NCBI GenBank assembly: GCA_963738425.1 | Contig: CAVTWT010000029.1 | Coordinates: 124,001 to 188,000, forward strand | DNA: 64,000 nucleotides | Direction of reading: 5' to 3' | Source of the DNA: CADEEN01 sp963738425 | GTDB taxonomy: Bacteria > Pseudomonadota > Gammaproteobacteria > Burkholderiales > Burkholderiaceae_C | Shown: piece by piece, positions 40,416-49,313 of the stretch | How positions within the stretch are numbered: the stretch's first letter is position 1 | Layout: each line of letters starts with the position of its first letter | Translations under genes and position numbers: made by a program | Notes under the pieces: generated by a model | The model's input: only the letters and a program-made list of their open reading frames with translations | What the model was told of the DNA's origin: nothing | The model's database searches: none

Positions 40416-42011
40416 TCAATGCCGGAAGTGCCGCACGCCCGTCAGCACCATCGCGATGCCGCGCTCGTCGGCGGCCGCGATCACTTCGCCGTCGCGCATC
40501 GAGCCACCGGGCTGAATCACGCAGGTGGCGCCGGCGTCGACAACCACGTCCAGGCCATCGCGGAACGGGAAGAACGCGTCGCTGGCAACCGCCGAGCCTT
40601 GCAGCGTCAGGCCGGCGTTCTGCGCCTTGATGCCGGCGATGCGCGCGCTGTCGACGCGGCTCATCTGGCCCGCGCCGACGCCGAGCGTCATGCCGCCGGC
40701 GCAGAAGACGATGGCGTTGCTCTTGACGAACTTGGCGACCTTCCAGGCGAACAGCAGGTCTTGAAGTTGCTGCGCCGAGGGCGCCTTCTTCGTCACCACC
40801 TTCACGTCGGCCGCTTCGAGGTTCTTCGCGTCGGCCGACTGCAGCAGCAGGCCGCCGCCGACGCGCTTCATGTCGAGCACGTTCATCGCCCGCGACAGCG
40901 GCACTTCGAGCAGGCGCACGTTCTGCTTGGCGGCGAATACTTCTCGCGCCTGCGGCGTGATCTCGGGCGCGATCAGCACTTCGACGAACTGCTTGGCGAC
41001 GTGCTCGGCAGTGGCGCCGTCGAGCGGCGCGTTGAAGGCGATGATGCCGCCGAAGGCCGAGGTCGGGTCGGTCTTGAGGGCCTTGGCATAAGCCTCGCCG
41101 ACGTTGGCGCCGATGGCCACACCGCACGGATTGGCGTGCTTGACGATCACGCACGCGGCACTGTCGGTGAAGCTCTTGACGCACTCCCATGCCGCGTCGG
41201 CGTCGGCGATGTTGTTGTACGAGAGTTCCTTGCCCTGCAGTTGCGACCAACCGGCGAGCAGGCCGCGTGAAACGGTGTTCTCGCGGTAGAAGGCCGCGCT
41301 CTGGTGCGGGTTCTCTCCGTAGCGCATGTCCTGCGTCTTGATCAGCTGCAGGTTGAACACCGCGGGGTACTCAGCGCGTGTCGGCGCTTTCGTCGTCGCG
41401 TTCTCGGCGCCGGCTTCGAGCGCGGTCAGGTAGTTGGTGATCATGCCGTCGTACGCGGCGGTGTGGGCAAAGACCTTCTTGGCGAGCGCGAACTTGGTGG
41501 CGCGCTGAACACCACCCGCACCCAATTCGGTGAGCACCTGCGCGTAGTCGCTGGGGTCGATCACCACGGCCACGTCCTGCCAGTTCTTCGCCGCGGCGCG
41601 CAGCATCGCCGGGCCGCCGATGTCGATGTTCTCGATCGCGTCGTCGAGCGTGCAGTCGGCCTTGGCCGTGGCCTGCGCGAACGGGTAGAGGTTGATCACC
41701 AGCAGGTCGATCGTACCGATGCCATGTTCCTTCAGCGCCGCCATGTGCTCCGGGTGATCGCGCCGGGCGAGCAGGCCACCGTGGATGCGTGGGTGCAGCG
41801 TCTTCACGCGGCCATCGAGCATCTCCGGGAAGCCGGTGACTTCGCTGACTTCGGTGACGGGCAAGTCGTTCTGCGCCAGCAGCTTGGCGGTGCCGCCGGT
41901 GGATAGCAGCTTCACGCCGGCCTTGTGCAGCGCACGCGCGAAATCGACGATGCCGGTCTTGTCGGAAACGGAGAGCAGAGCGGTAAGGATTTCTTTCAAG
42001 CTCGTGGACAC
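40416..42011 (-). CDS. purH: Bifunctional AICAR transformylase/IMP cyclohydrolase PurH
   Basis: PurH performs the last two steps of purine synthesis. The 531-residue protein has an N-terminal MGS-like IMP cyclohydrolase domain (ALLSVSDKTGIVDFARALHK, then STGGTAKLL) and a C-terminal AICAR transformylase domain. The transformylase motif is CVIVKHANPCGVAIGANV, with the catalytic lysine-histidine pair, and the end is VLTGVRHFRH. The GTG at 42011 gives the family start. It follows fis after 26 bases on the same strand, so dusB-fis-purH is probably one operon, an arrangement seen in many betaproteobacteria. Confidence 0.95.
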   Translation of the reverse strand: MSTSLKEILTALLSVSDKTGIVDFARALHKAGVKLLSTGGTAKLLAQNDLPVTEVSEVTGFPEMLDGRVKTLHPRIHGGLLARRDHPEHMAALKEHGIGTIDLLVINLYPFAQATAKADCTLDDAIENIDIGGPAMLRAAAKNWQDVAVVIDPSDYAQVLTELGAGGVQRATKFALAKKVFAHTAAYDGMITNYLTALEAGAENATTKAPTRAEYPAVFNLQLIKTQDMRYGENPHQSAAFYRENTVSRGLLAGWSQLQGKELSYNNIADADAAWECVKSFTDSAACVIVKHANPCGVAIGANVGEAYAKALKTDPTSAFGGIIAFNAPLDGATAEHVAKQFVEVLIAPEITPQAREVFAAKQNVRLLEVPLSRAMNVLDMKRVGGGLLLQSADAKNLEAADVKVVTKKAPSAQQLQDLLFAWKVAKFVKSNAIVFCAGGMTLGVGAGQMSRVDSARIAGIKAQNAGLTLQGSAVASDAFFPFRDGLDVVVDAGATCVIQPGGSMRDGEVIAAADERGIAMVLTGVRHFRH

Positions 42012-42037
42012 GGTCGCGCAGCGACCGTGTTTCCTGT

Positions 42038-42274
42038 TTACTTAATCAATTTGTGGTCAACGAGTTTTCTACGCAGCGTGTTGCGGTTCACGCCCAGCCA
42101 CTCCGCGGCCTTGCTCTGGTTGCCCTCGGCGTGCTTCATCACCACTTCGAGCAGCGGCTTCTCGGCCGCGGCCAGGATCATGTCGTGCAATGAATGCGGC
42201 TCGGCGCCGCGCAGGTCCTTGAAATACTGCTCGAGGCTGTCGCGCACGCAGGCATCGATCTGCTTTTTTGTCAT
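42038..42274 (-). CDS. fis: DNA-binding protein Fis
   Basis: Fis is a small nucleoid protein that bends DNA and activates or represses growth-related promoters. The 78-residue product matches betaproteobacterial Fis, shorter than the E. coli form at the N-terminus. It includes SLEQYFKDLRG, the core helix LLEVVMKHAEGNQSKAAEW and the recognition helix GVNRNTLRRKLVDHKLI. The start codon overlaps the dusB stop, so it is coupled to dusB, the arrangement known from enterobacteria. purH follows. Confidence 0.95.
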   Translation of the reverse strand: MTKKQIDACVRDSLEQYFKDLRGAEPHSLHDMILAAAEKPLLEVVMKHAEGNQSKAAEWLGVNRNTLRRKLVDHKLIK

Positions 42275-43311
42275 GCACTCAACTCGATCTGCTCGTCGTT
42301 GGCTGCCGCCGCGATCCGCGGCAGGCGATCATGGCGCACGCCAAGTTCTGCGAACCAGTCACCCACCGCGCGCAGCTGGGCAGTGCAATCATCGATGCGG
42401 TTCATCTCGGCACGGAAGGCCTCACCGCCTGGCAGCTCGCGCAGCGCCCAGCCGATGTGCTTGCGCGCGCTGCGCACGCCGATGAACTCGCCGTACAGCG
42501 CGTAGTGGTCGTGCAGGTGAGCGGTCAGCCACATCGCGGCTTCGGCCACCGTCGGTGCGGCGAGGTGTTCCCCGGTGGCCAGGAAGTGCGCGATCTCGCG
42601 AAAGATCCACGGCCGGCCCTGTGCGGCGCGGCCGATCATCAAGGCGTCGGCGTTCGTGTGCGCGAGCACGGCGCGCGCTTTCTCGGGCGAGTCGATGTCG
42701 CCGTTGGCCACCACCGGTATCTGCAACGCCGCTTTGACGGCCGCGATCGTGTCGTACTCGGCCAGGCCCTTGAAGCCCTGCTCGCGCGTGCGGCCGTGCA
42801 CCGTCAGCAGCGCGATGCCGGCCGAGCCTGCAGCGCGGGCGATCGCCAGCGCGTTCTTCTCGCTGTCACAGCGCCCGGTGCGCATCTTCAGCGTCACCGG
42901 CACATGGCGCGGCGCGCAGGCGGCGACCACGGCGTCGATGATGCGCATCGCCAGCGGCTGATTGCTCATCAGCGCCGAGCCGGCGAAGACGTTGCAGACC
43001 TTCTTCGCCGGGCAGCCCATGTTGATGTCGATGATCTGCGCGCCGCGGTCGATGTTGTAAAGCGCGGCGTCGGCCATCTGCTGTGCGTCAACGCCGGCGA
43101 TCTGCACCGCGATCGGCCCCGGTTCGCCTGCGTGATCGGCGCGGCGCGAGGTCTTCAGCGAACTCCACAGCGCACGCTGGCTCGTCACCATTTCGCTCAC
43201 GGCATGGCCGGCGCCGAGCTGCCGGCACAGCATGCGAAAAGGCCGATCGGTCACACCCGCCATGGGCGCGACGAACAGATTGTTCGGCAGCTCGAAGGCT
43301 CCGAGTTTCAT
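42271..43311 (-). CDS. dusB: tRNA-dihydrouridine synthase DusB
   Basis: DusB reduces uridine to dihydrouridine in tRNA using FMN and NADPH. The 346-residue TIM-barrel enzyme has the start FVAPMAGVTDRPFRMLCRQL, the active-site cysteine in INMGCPAKKVCN, the FMN-binding lysine in VTLKMRTG, VHGRTREQGF and the phosphate loop NGDIDSPEKA with MIGRAAQGRPWIF. The start at 43311 begins the conserved region, and upstream in-frame residues lie in the promoter area. It is the first gene of the likely dusB-fis-purH operon and is divergent from the YqaA-like gene. Confidence 0.95.
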   Translation of the reverse strand: MKLGAFELPNNLFVAPMAGVTDRPFRMLCRQLGAGHAVSEMVTSQRALWSSLKTSRRADHAGEPGPIAVQIAGVDAQQMADAALYNIDRGAQIIDINMGCPAKKVCNVFAGSALMSNQPLAMRIIDAVVAACAPRHVPVTLKMRTGRCDSEKNALAIARAAGSAGIALLTVHGRTREQGFKGLAEYDTIAAVKAALQIPVVANGDIDSPEKARAVLAHTNADALMIGRAAQGRPWIFREIAHFLATGEHLAAPTVAEAAMWLTAHLHDHYALYGEFIGVRSARKHIGWALRELPGGEAFRAEMNRIDDCTAQLRAVGDWFAELGVRHDRLPRIAAAANDEQIELSA

Positions 43312-43385
43312 AGGGCGGCGTGGGGGTGACTGCTGAAAAATGAGGCGCAAGTATAGCGACGCGACCCGACCCATAATTCAACGCA

Positions 43386-43877
43386 ATGCAAGACTGGGTT
43401 CAAGCGCTGTTGGCGGCGTTGGCGCTGCCGAAATTCGGTCTCGTCACGCTGTTCGTCGTGGCCTTGCTGTCAGCCACCTTGTTGCCGCTGGGCAGTGAGC
43501 CGGCGGTCGCCGGGCTGCTCTATCTGAACCCCGAACTGTTCTGGCCGGCGATGTTCGTCGCCACCGCCGGCAACACCATCGGTGGCGCGATCAGCTGGTG
43601 GATGGGCTACGGCGCCGAACGCGCATTCGAGAAAGTCAAGCACCGCAAACCGTCGGAGTTGAAAGCAATCGCGTGGCTCGAGCGCTTTGGGCCGAAGGCC
43701 TGTCTGCTCGCCTTTCTGCCTGTGGTTGGCGATCCGCTGTGCGCGCTGGCCGGCTGGCTGCGCCTGCCGTTCTGGCCCTGCGTGGGCTACATGGCTGTCG
43801 GCAAATTTCTTCGCTATCTGATCTACACCGGGGCGCTGTTGTGGTTCTTCCCTGAACAGATGGGTGGCGCGAACTGA
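43386..43877 (+). CDS. YqaA/DedA-like inner membrane protein
   Basis: The 163-residue protein resembles the YqaA branch of the DedA superfamily. It has four hydrophobic segments, among them LVTLFVVALLSATLLPLGSE. The family GNTIGGAISWWMGYGAE and the arginine-bearing loop WLERFGPKACLLAFLPVVGD match the pattern. Members are thought to help undecaprenyl phosphate or lipid flipping and to maintain proton motive force, but YqaA itself is not well characterised. It starts close to the dusB promoter on the opposite strand. The M32 carboxypeptidase follows after 12 bases. Confidence 0.85.
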   Translation: MQDWVQALLAALALPKFGLVTLFVVALLSATLLPLGSEPAVAGLLYLNPELFWPAMFVATAGNTIGGAISWWMGYGAERAFEKVKHRKPSELKAIAWLERFGPKACLLAFLPVVGDPLCALAGWLRLPFWPCVGYMAVGKFLRYLIYTGALLWFFPEQMGGAN

Positions 43878-43889
43878 CAGAATTCAGCG

Positions 43890-45377
43890 ATGAATACGCC
43901 CGCCTACGACGATCTCACCACGCACTTCACGCGCCTGCACCACTACGCGCATCTGGGCTCCATCGTCAGTTGGGACCGCGCGGCCAACATGCCGCCCAAG
44001 GGCAACGACGCGCGCACGTCGGCGATGGCCGAGCTCGCAGCGCTGATGCACCGCCTGCGCACCGAGCCGACGCTGGGCGATCGCATATCGCGTGCCGAGC
44101 AGGAGCCGCTGTCGGACCACCAGCGCGCCAACCTGCGCGAGATCCGCCGCGAGTGGCGGCAGGCCACTGCGTTGCCGGAGTCGATCGTCACCCGCCACGA
44201 GCTGGCAACCTCGCGCTGCGAACACGCCTGGCGCACACAGCGCCCGGCCAATGACTGGAAAGGCTTCCTCGACAACTGGAAGCCGGTGGTGGCGGTGGCG
44301 CGCGAAGAAGCGCATCTGCTCGCCGAGAAAACAGGCCTGTCGAAGTACGACGCGATGATGGACCGCTTCGAGCCGGGCATGCGCAGCGAGCACGTCAGCC
44401 GCGTCTTCGGCGCGGTGCGGCAGTGGTTGCCAGGACTGATCGACCGTGTCGTCGAGCGGCAGCGCAACGACAGACTCATTGAAGCGCGCGGCCCGTTCCC
44501 CGTGCCCGCGCAACAGGTGCTGTGCCAGCGCGTGGTGACGATGCTCGGATTCGATTTCGATGCCGGCCGACTCGACACGAGCACGCACCCGTTTTCCGGC
44601 GGCGTGCCCGAAGACGTGCGCATGACGACGCGCTACCGCGAAGACGAATTCCTGCCGTCGCTGATGGGCACGGTGCATGAGACCGGCCACGGCCGCTACG
44701 AGCAGAACCGGCCGCGCGAGTGGCTCGGCCAGCCGGTCAGCGACGCGCGCTCGATGGCGATTCACGAGAGCCAGTCGCTGTCGTTCGAGATGCAGCTCGG
44801 CGGCCACCCGGGTTTCGCCAAAGTCATGGCACCGATGTTGCGCACCGCGTTCGGCGACCAACCAGCGTTCGAGCCCGGCAACTTGTGGAAGCTGATGACA
44901 CGCGTCAAGCGCGGCCTGATCCGCGTCGATGCCGACGAGGTGACCTACCCCGCGCACGTCATCCTGCGCTACGAGATCGAGCGGCCGCTGATCGAAGGCG
45001 AGATCGAGCCCGAAGACGTGCCCGCGCTGTGGGACCAGAAGATGGCCGAACTGCTGCACCTGGACACGCGCGGCAATTTCAAGGACGGCCCGATGCAGGA
45101 CGTGCACTGGCCCGACGCCCTGTTCGGCTACTTCCCCTGCTACTCGCTCGGTGCGATGTACGCCGCGCAATGGTTCGCGACGATGCGCCGCGTGATGCCG
45201 GACCTCGACGAGCGCATCGGCCGCGGCGATTTCGCGCCGGTGTTCGACTGGCTGCGCGACAACATCTGGCATCAAGGCTCGCGCTGGAGCACCGACGAGC
45301 TGGCGGTGCGGGCCAGCGGCGAAGTGCTGAACCCGGCGCATTTCAAGGCGCACCTGGAAGCGCGCTATCTGAGCTGA
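43890..45377 (+). CDS. Metallocarboxypeptidase, M32 family
   Basis: This cytosolic enzyme of 495 residues removes C-terminal amino acids from peptides. The M32 family has a buried zinc site, and the HExxH motif is in MGTVHETGHGRYEQ with a third ligand in SMAIHESQSLSFE. The N-terminal helical part (LGSIVSWDRAANMPPKGNDA) and the C-terminal end, with YFPCYSLGAMYAAQWF, match the family at full length. It is placed 12 bases after the YqaA-like gene and may share its transcript. It is convergent with the patatin gene. The role is likely peptide recycling. Confidence 0.92.
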   Translation: MNTPAYDDLTTHFTRLHHYAHLGSIVSWDRAANMPPKGNDARTSAMAELAALMHRLRTEPTLGDRISRAEQEPLSDHQRANLREIRREWRQATALPESIVTRHELATSRCEHAWRTQRPANDWKGFLDNWKPVVAVAREEAHLLAEKTGLSKYDAMMDRFEPGMRSEHVSRVFGAVRQWLPGLIDRVVERQRNDRLIEARGPFPVPAQQVLCQRVVTMLGFDFDAGRLDTSTHPFSGGVPEDVRMTTRYREDEFLPSLMGTVHETGHGRYEQNRPREWLGQPVSDARSMAIHESQSLSFEMQLGGHPGFAKVMAPMLRTAFGDQPAFEPGNLWKLMTRVKRGLIRVDADEVTYPAHVILRYEIERPLIEGEIEPEDVPALWDQKMAELLHLDTRGNFKDGPMQDVHWPDALFGYFPCYSLGAMYAAQWFATMRRVMPDLDERIGRGDFAPVFDWLRDNIWHQGSRWSTDELAVRASGEVLNPAHFKAHLEARYLS

Positions 45378-45381
45378 GACG

Positions 45382-46635
45382 TCAGCGCCGCGCGTTTTCC
45401 AGATCGGCCAGTGTTTCTTCGAGTCTCTTCAGCGCGCGCGCGGTGCGTGGGCCGCCGCGCCGCGCCTTGCCAAGCAGGCGGCGTTCCTCGTCGTCGAGCG
45501 CGGCGTGATCGAGCGTCACGCCGTGCGGTGCGAGTTGCCTGGCGATGACCGAGCGCTGCGAGCGCAGCATCTCGCGCGTGCGCTGGTACGCGTGCTCGGC
45601 CAGCGCGCGGCGCTGCGACCAGCTGAAGGTGTTGGCGAGGAACAGCTCCGCGTCGCGGTGGTCGGGCTCCAGCAGCAGGATGTCGGTCTGCGGATGTGTC
45701 TGCGCATAGCCCTTCATGCCGAGTTCCAGGCGCGAGTGGATCAGCGAGCGGAAGGTCTGTGACAGCACCACCGGCAGACCACCGTCGATCAGCCGCGGGA
45801 TGCGTTCTTCGTTGCTGCCCAGGACGCGGTGCCGCGTGCTGTGCGTCGCATCGAACGGCACCAGCGGGTTCAGGCAGATCAGCAGGTCCAGGCCTTCGTC
45901 TAGCAGCACGCTGGCGTGCAGTGTCTTCTTCAGCGCGCCATCGACGCAGGTGCGGCCATTGATCTCCACCGGCGCGTACAGGCCGGGCAGCGCGGCGCTG
46001 GCTTGCACCGCGAGCGAGATCGGCACATCGTCGAGGCCCGGTTCGCCGAAGGGCACGGCCTCGCCGCTGTCGAGATCGGTGGCCACGAGCACGAGCTTGC
46101 GCTTCAACTGGCGAAAGTCGTTCGTACGGCCGGGGGCGCTGAAGAGTTGCGCCAGGCGCTCCTGCATCGCCTGGCCGCTGAAGAGCCCAGCGGGCAGCGC
46201 ACGGCCCAGGCGCTCGAAAGCGGCCATGCGCGACCGGCCCTTGACGAAGTATTGGTAGGCGGCCTGCGCGCTGAGCGAAGGCAGTGCAGCGGCGCGCTTG
46301 AAGTACTCGTCCCAGGCCGGCTTCATCAGCAGCGACGGGCTGAACAGATCGTCGCTCTTGGATGTGTTCTCGATGAAGCTCGCGCACAGGTCGCGCGCGC
46401 TCATGCCGTTGGCCAGGCCCGCGGCCACGAAGCCGCCGGCCGAGACGCCGACGTAGCCCGAGAGCTGCGTCAAGTCGATGCCGACCAGCGCTTCGTCGAG
46501 CGCGCACAGCGCGCCGATTTCGTAGATCGCGCCGAGTGGTCCGCCACCCGCAAGCGCCAATCCGATGCGCGGCTTGCGCAACGCAGCAGGGGCGCCGCGG
46601 CGCCCCTGCTTCTTCCGGGTCTTGCGAACGATCAA
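45382..46635 (-). CDS. Patatin-like phospholipase
   Basis: The 417-residue protein has the patatin fold, which hydrolyses acyl esters with a Ser-Asp dyad. The oxyanion loop is IGLALAGGGPLGAIYEIGAL. The nucleophile lies in GVSAGG (GxSxG) and the aspartate in CVDGALKKTLH (DGA). There is no signal peptide, so it probably acts on internal lipids or is released by other means. The TTG start at 46635 overlaps the phasin stop (TTGA). Linkage to a phasin-like granule protein, and proximity to a fatty acyl-CoA reductase on the other strand, suggest a function in mobilising storage lipid. PHA depolymerase-like action is a possible alternative. Confidence 0.88.
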   Translation of the reverse strand: MIVRKTRKKQGRRGAPAALRKPRIGLALAGGGPLGAIYEIGALCALDEALVGIDLTQLSGYVGVSAGGFVAAGLANGMSARDLCASFIENTSKSDDLFSPSLLMKPAWDEYFKRAAALPSLSAQAAYQYFVKGRSRMAAFERLGRALPAGLFSGQAMQERLAQLFSAPGRTNDFRQLKRKLVLVATDLDSGEAVPFGEPGLDDVPISLAVQASAALPGLYAPVEINGRTCVDGALKKTLHASVLLDEGLDLLICLNPLVPFDATHSTRHRVLGSNEERIPRLIDGGLPVVLSQTFRSLIHSRLELGMKGYAQTHPQTDILLLEPDHRDAELFLANTFSWSQRRALAEHAYQRTREMLRSQRSVIARQLAPHGVTLDHAALDDEERRLLGKARRGGPRTARALKRLEETLADLENARR

Positions 46636-47138
46636 GCGGTCTTGCGCGCCGCGCGCTTGACCGGCGTCTTCTTGGCGGCAGCACGCACCGTCTTGGCGGC
46701 GGTCTTGGCCGGCGTCTTCACGCTGACCTTGGACGACAGCTCATCGATGCGCTTGATCAGCGCATTGATGTCCTTGCGCGAAGGCACGCCCATCTTGTTG
46801 AGCGCCTTCTCGACGCGCGCTTCGAAGATCGATTCCAGCTTGTCCCATGACGCACCGGCTTTTTCGCCGACGCCACCGGCCACGGCGGTCATCTTGCTCG
46901 TCACCGCGCTGATGCGCTCTTCGGCCAGGCCCTGCGTTTTCTGCTGCAGCGTCGTGCCTTGCTTCATCAGTTGCTCGAAGGCCTTGCTGCCTCCAGCCTG
47001 TGCTTTCGAGAACGCGCCCATGCCGGCCAGCCAGATGTGCTCGGCTTGCTCTTTCACTGCTGCAGCAATCGGGTTGTCGAGCAGGCCAGCGGGGTTGGAG
47101 GCCTTCTTCTGGGCCATCTTCTGCAGCTTCTTGACCAT
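46632..47138 (-). CDS. Phasin-like granule-associated protein (PhaM/PhaF type)
   Basis: This 168-residue protein has a central hydrophobic-helical phasin region (IWLAGMGAFSKAQAGGSKAF, then EQLMKQGTTLQQKTQGLAEE). A coiled-coil segment follows (INALIKRIDELSSKV). The C-terminus is alanine- and lysine-rich (KTPAKTAAKTVRAAAKK), like histone H1 or PhaF tails. Such proteins coat polyhydroxyalkanoate or other lipid granules and attach them to the nucleoid for even partition. The start at 47138 skips an unlikely 30-residue extension. It is cotranscribed with the patatin gene and divergent from the fatty acyl-CoA reductase. Confidence 0.88.
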   Translation of the reverse strand: MVKKLQKMAQKKASNPAGLLDNPIAAAVKEQAEHIWLAGMGAFSKAQAGGSKAFEQLMKQGTTLQQKTQGLAEERISAVTSKMTAVAGGVGEKAGASWDKLESIFEARVEKALNKMGVPSRKDINALIKRIDELSSKVSVKTPAKTAAKTVRAAAKKTPVKRAARKTA

Positions 47139-47324
47139 GTGCGTGTCCTTCGGGTGAGAGGTGATGAATCCGGTGCAGGAACTATAGGAGTGCCGGGGAA
47201 GCTTTCCTAGTGAGCCGTGTCTATGCACGCCTTCGGGAAAGCGCGCGTGTGGCCCTGTGGGTTTGGCCTAAGAATCGGCGCTCGATATTCGCGCTCATGT
47301 GCAAGACCGACCCAGGAGACAACG

Positions 47325-49313
47325 ATGCAGTATTTCGTCACCGGCGCCACCGGCTTCATCGGCAAACGCCTCGTCAAGACCTTGCTCGCACGCAAGGGTG
47401 CCACGGTGTACTTCCTGCTGCGCAAGGAGAGTGAAGGCAAGGTGCCTGAGTTGCTCGAGTACTGGAGCACCACCAAGGCGCGCGCGATTCCGGTCTACGG
47501 TGACCTCACCAGCAAGAAGCTCGGTGTGGCTGGCGACGAGATCAAGGGGCTCAAGGGCGAGATCGACGCGCTGTTCCATCTGGCGGCGGTGTACGACCTG
47601 AAGGCCGACGAAGAAACGCAGATCCAGGCCAACATCGAAGGCACGCGCAACGTCGTCGAGTTTGCCAAGGCGATCGACGCCAAGCACCTGCATCACGTCA
47701 GCTCGATCGCCGCCGCCGGTTTGTACGAAGGTGTGTTCCGCGAGGACATGTTCGACGAGGCCGAGAACCTCGACCACCCGTACTTCAACACCAAGCACGA
47801 GAGCGAGAAGATCGTGCGCAAGGAATCGAAGGTGCCGTGGACGGTGTACCGCCCGGCCTTCGTCGTCGGCGACTCGCAGACCGGCGAGATGGACAAGATC
47901 GACGGCCCGTACTACTTCTTCAAGCTGATCCAGCGCATGCGGCAGTTGCTGCCGCCGTGGTTCCCGTCGGTGGGCCTCGAAGGCGGACGGCTGAACATCG
48001 TGCCGGTGGACTTCGTCGTTTCGTGCATCGACCACATCGCGCACTCGAAGGCGGAGCTCAAGGGCAAGTGCTTCCACCTCGTCGACCCGATGGGCTACCG
48101 CATCGGCGACGTGCTCGACATCTTCAGCCGTGCCGCGCACGCGCCGAAGATGAACCTCTTCGTCAACGCGGCGCTGCTCGGCTTCATTCCGAAGAGCGTC
48201 AAGAAGGGGCTGATGGCGCTCGCGCCGGTGCGGCGCATCCGCGGCGCGGTGATGAAGGACCTGGGCCTGCCCGAGGACATCCTCGAGTTCATCAACTGGC
48301 CGACACGCTACGACCGGCGCGATCTCGACGCAGCGCTGAAGGGCAGCGGCATCGAATGCCCGAAGCTCGACGACTACGCGTGGCGGCTGTGGGACTACTG
48401 GGAACGCCACCTCGACCCCGATCTGTTCATCGACCGTTCGTTGAAAGGCACGGTGGCCGGCAAGGTGGTGCTGGTGACCGGCGGTTCGTCCGGTATTGGC
48501 CTGGCCGCGGCGCACAAATTTGCCGAAGCCGGCGCGGTGACGATCATCTGCGGCCGCGACCAGGACAAGTTGGATGAAGCCTGCAAGGAAGCCAAGGCCA
48601 AGGGCTACGAGTTCGTCGCTTATTCGGCCGACATCGCCGACATGGCCGATTGCGATCGCTTCACGGCGCTGTTGAACGAGAACCACGGCGGCGTCGATTT
48701 TCTCATCAACAACGCCGGCCGCTCGATCCGCCGTGCGATCGAGTCGAGCTACGACCGCTTCCACGACTATGAGCGCACGATGCAGCTCAACTACTTCGGC
48801 TGCCTGCGCGTGACGATGGGCGTGCTGCCGAGCATGGTCGCCAAGCGCAAGGGCCACGTCGTCAACATCAGCTCGATCGGCGTGCTGACCAACGCGCCGC
48901 GCTTCTCGGCTTATGTCGCATCGAAAGCCGCGCTCGATGCCTGGACGCGCTGCGCCAGCAGCGAGTTCGCCGACCAGGGCATCACCTTCACGACGATCAA
49001 CATGCCGCTGGTGCGCACGCCGATGATCGCGCCGACCGCGATCTACAAGAACGTGCCGACGCTCGCACCCGAAGAGGCAGCCGACATGGTGGCGCAGGCC
49101 TGCATCAGCAAGCCGGTGCGCATCGCCACGCGCCTGGGCATCTTCGGCGAGCTGCTGCACGCGCTGGCGCCGCGCATTGCGCAGATCTCGATGAACACCA
49201 CCTTCCGCATGTTCCCAGATTCATCGGCCGCCAAGGGCGACAAGTCGGCCAAGCCGCAGTTGAGTGCGGAGGCGGTGGCGATGCAGCAGTTGATGCGCGG
49301 CATCCACTTCTGA
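47325..49313 (+). CDS. Alcohol-forming fatty acyl-CoA reductase (two-domain SDR, Marinobacter FAR type)
   Basis: The 662-residue protein matches in length and order the Marinobacter fatty acyl-CoA reductase that makes fatty alcohols for wax esters. The N-terminal extended SDR domain has YFVTGATGFIGKRLVKTLLA, the catalytic YFNTKHESEKIVRKES (YxxxK) and GGRLNIVPVDFVV. The sterile domain follows with DLGLPEDILEFINWPTRYD. From about residue 385 a second, classical SDR domain begins (VAGKVVLVTGGSSGIGLAAA), with NNAGRSIRRAIESSYDRFHD, NISSIGVLTNAPRFSAYVAS and YVASK. AGGAGA precedes the ATG at 47325. Two in-frame codons further upstream are not supported. Activity towards acyl-CoA or acyl aldehyde follows from the family. 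Confidence 0.85.
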   Translation: MQYFVTGATGFIGKRLVKTLLARKGATVYFLLRKESEGKVPELLEYWSTTKARAIPVYGDLTSKKLGVAGDEIKGLKGEIDALFHLAAVYDLKADEETQIQANIEGTRNVVEFAKAIDAKHLHHVSSIAAAGLYEGVFREDMFDEAENLDHPYFNTKHESEKIVRKESKVPWTVYRPAFVVGDSQTGEMDKIDGPYYFFKLIQRMRQLLPPWFPSVGLEGGRLNIVPVDFVVSCIDHIAHSKAELKGKCFHLVDPMGYRIGDVLDIFSRAAHAPKMNLFVNAALLGFIPKSVKKGLMALAPVRRIRGAVMKDLGLPEDILEFINWPTRYDRRDLDAALKGSGIECPKLDDYAWRLWDYWERHLDPDLFIDRSLKGTVAGKVVLVTGGSSGIGLAAAHKFAEAGAVTIICGRDQDKLDEACKEAKAKGYEFVAYSADIADMADCDRFTALLNENHGGVDFLINNAGRSIRRAIESSYDRFHDYERTMQLNYFGCLRVTMGVLPSMVAKRKGHVVNISSIGVLTNAPRFSAYVASKAALDAWTRCASSEFADQGITFTTINMPLVRTPMIAPTAIYKNVPTLAPEEAADMVAQACISKPVRIATRLGIFGELLHALAPRIAQISMNTTFRMFPDSSAAKGDKSAKPQLSAEAVAMQQLMRGIHF

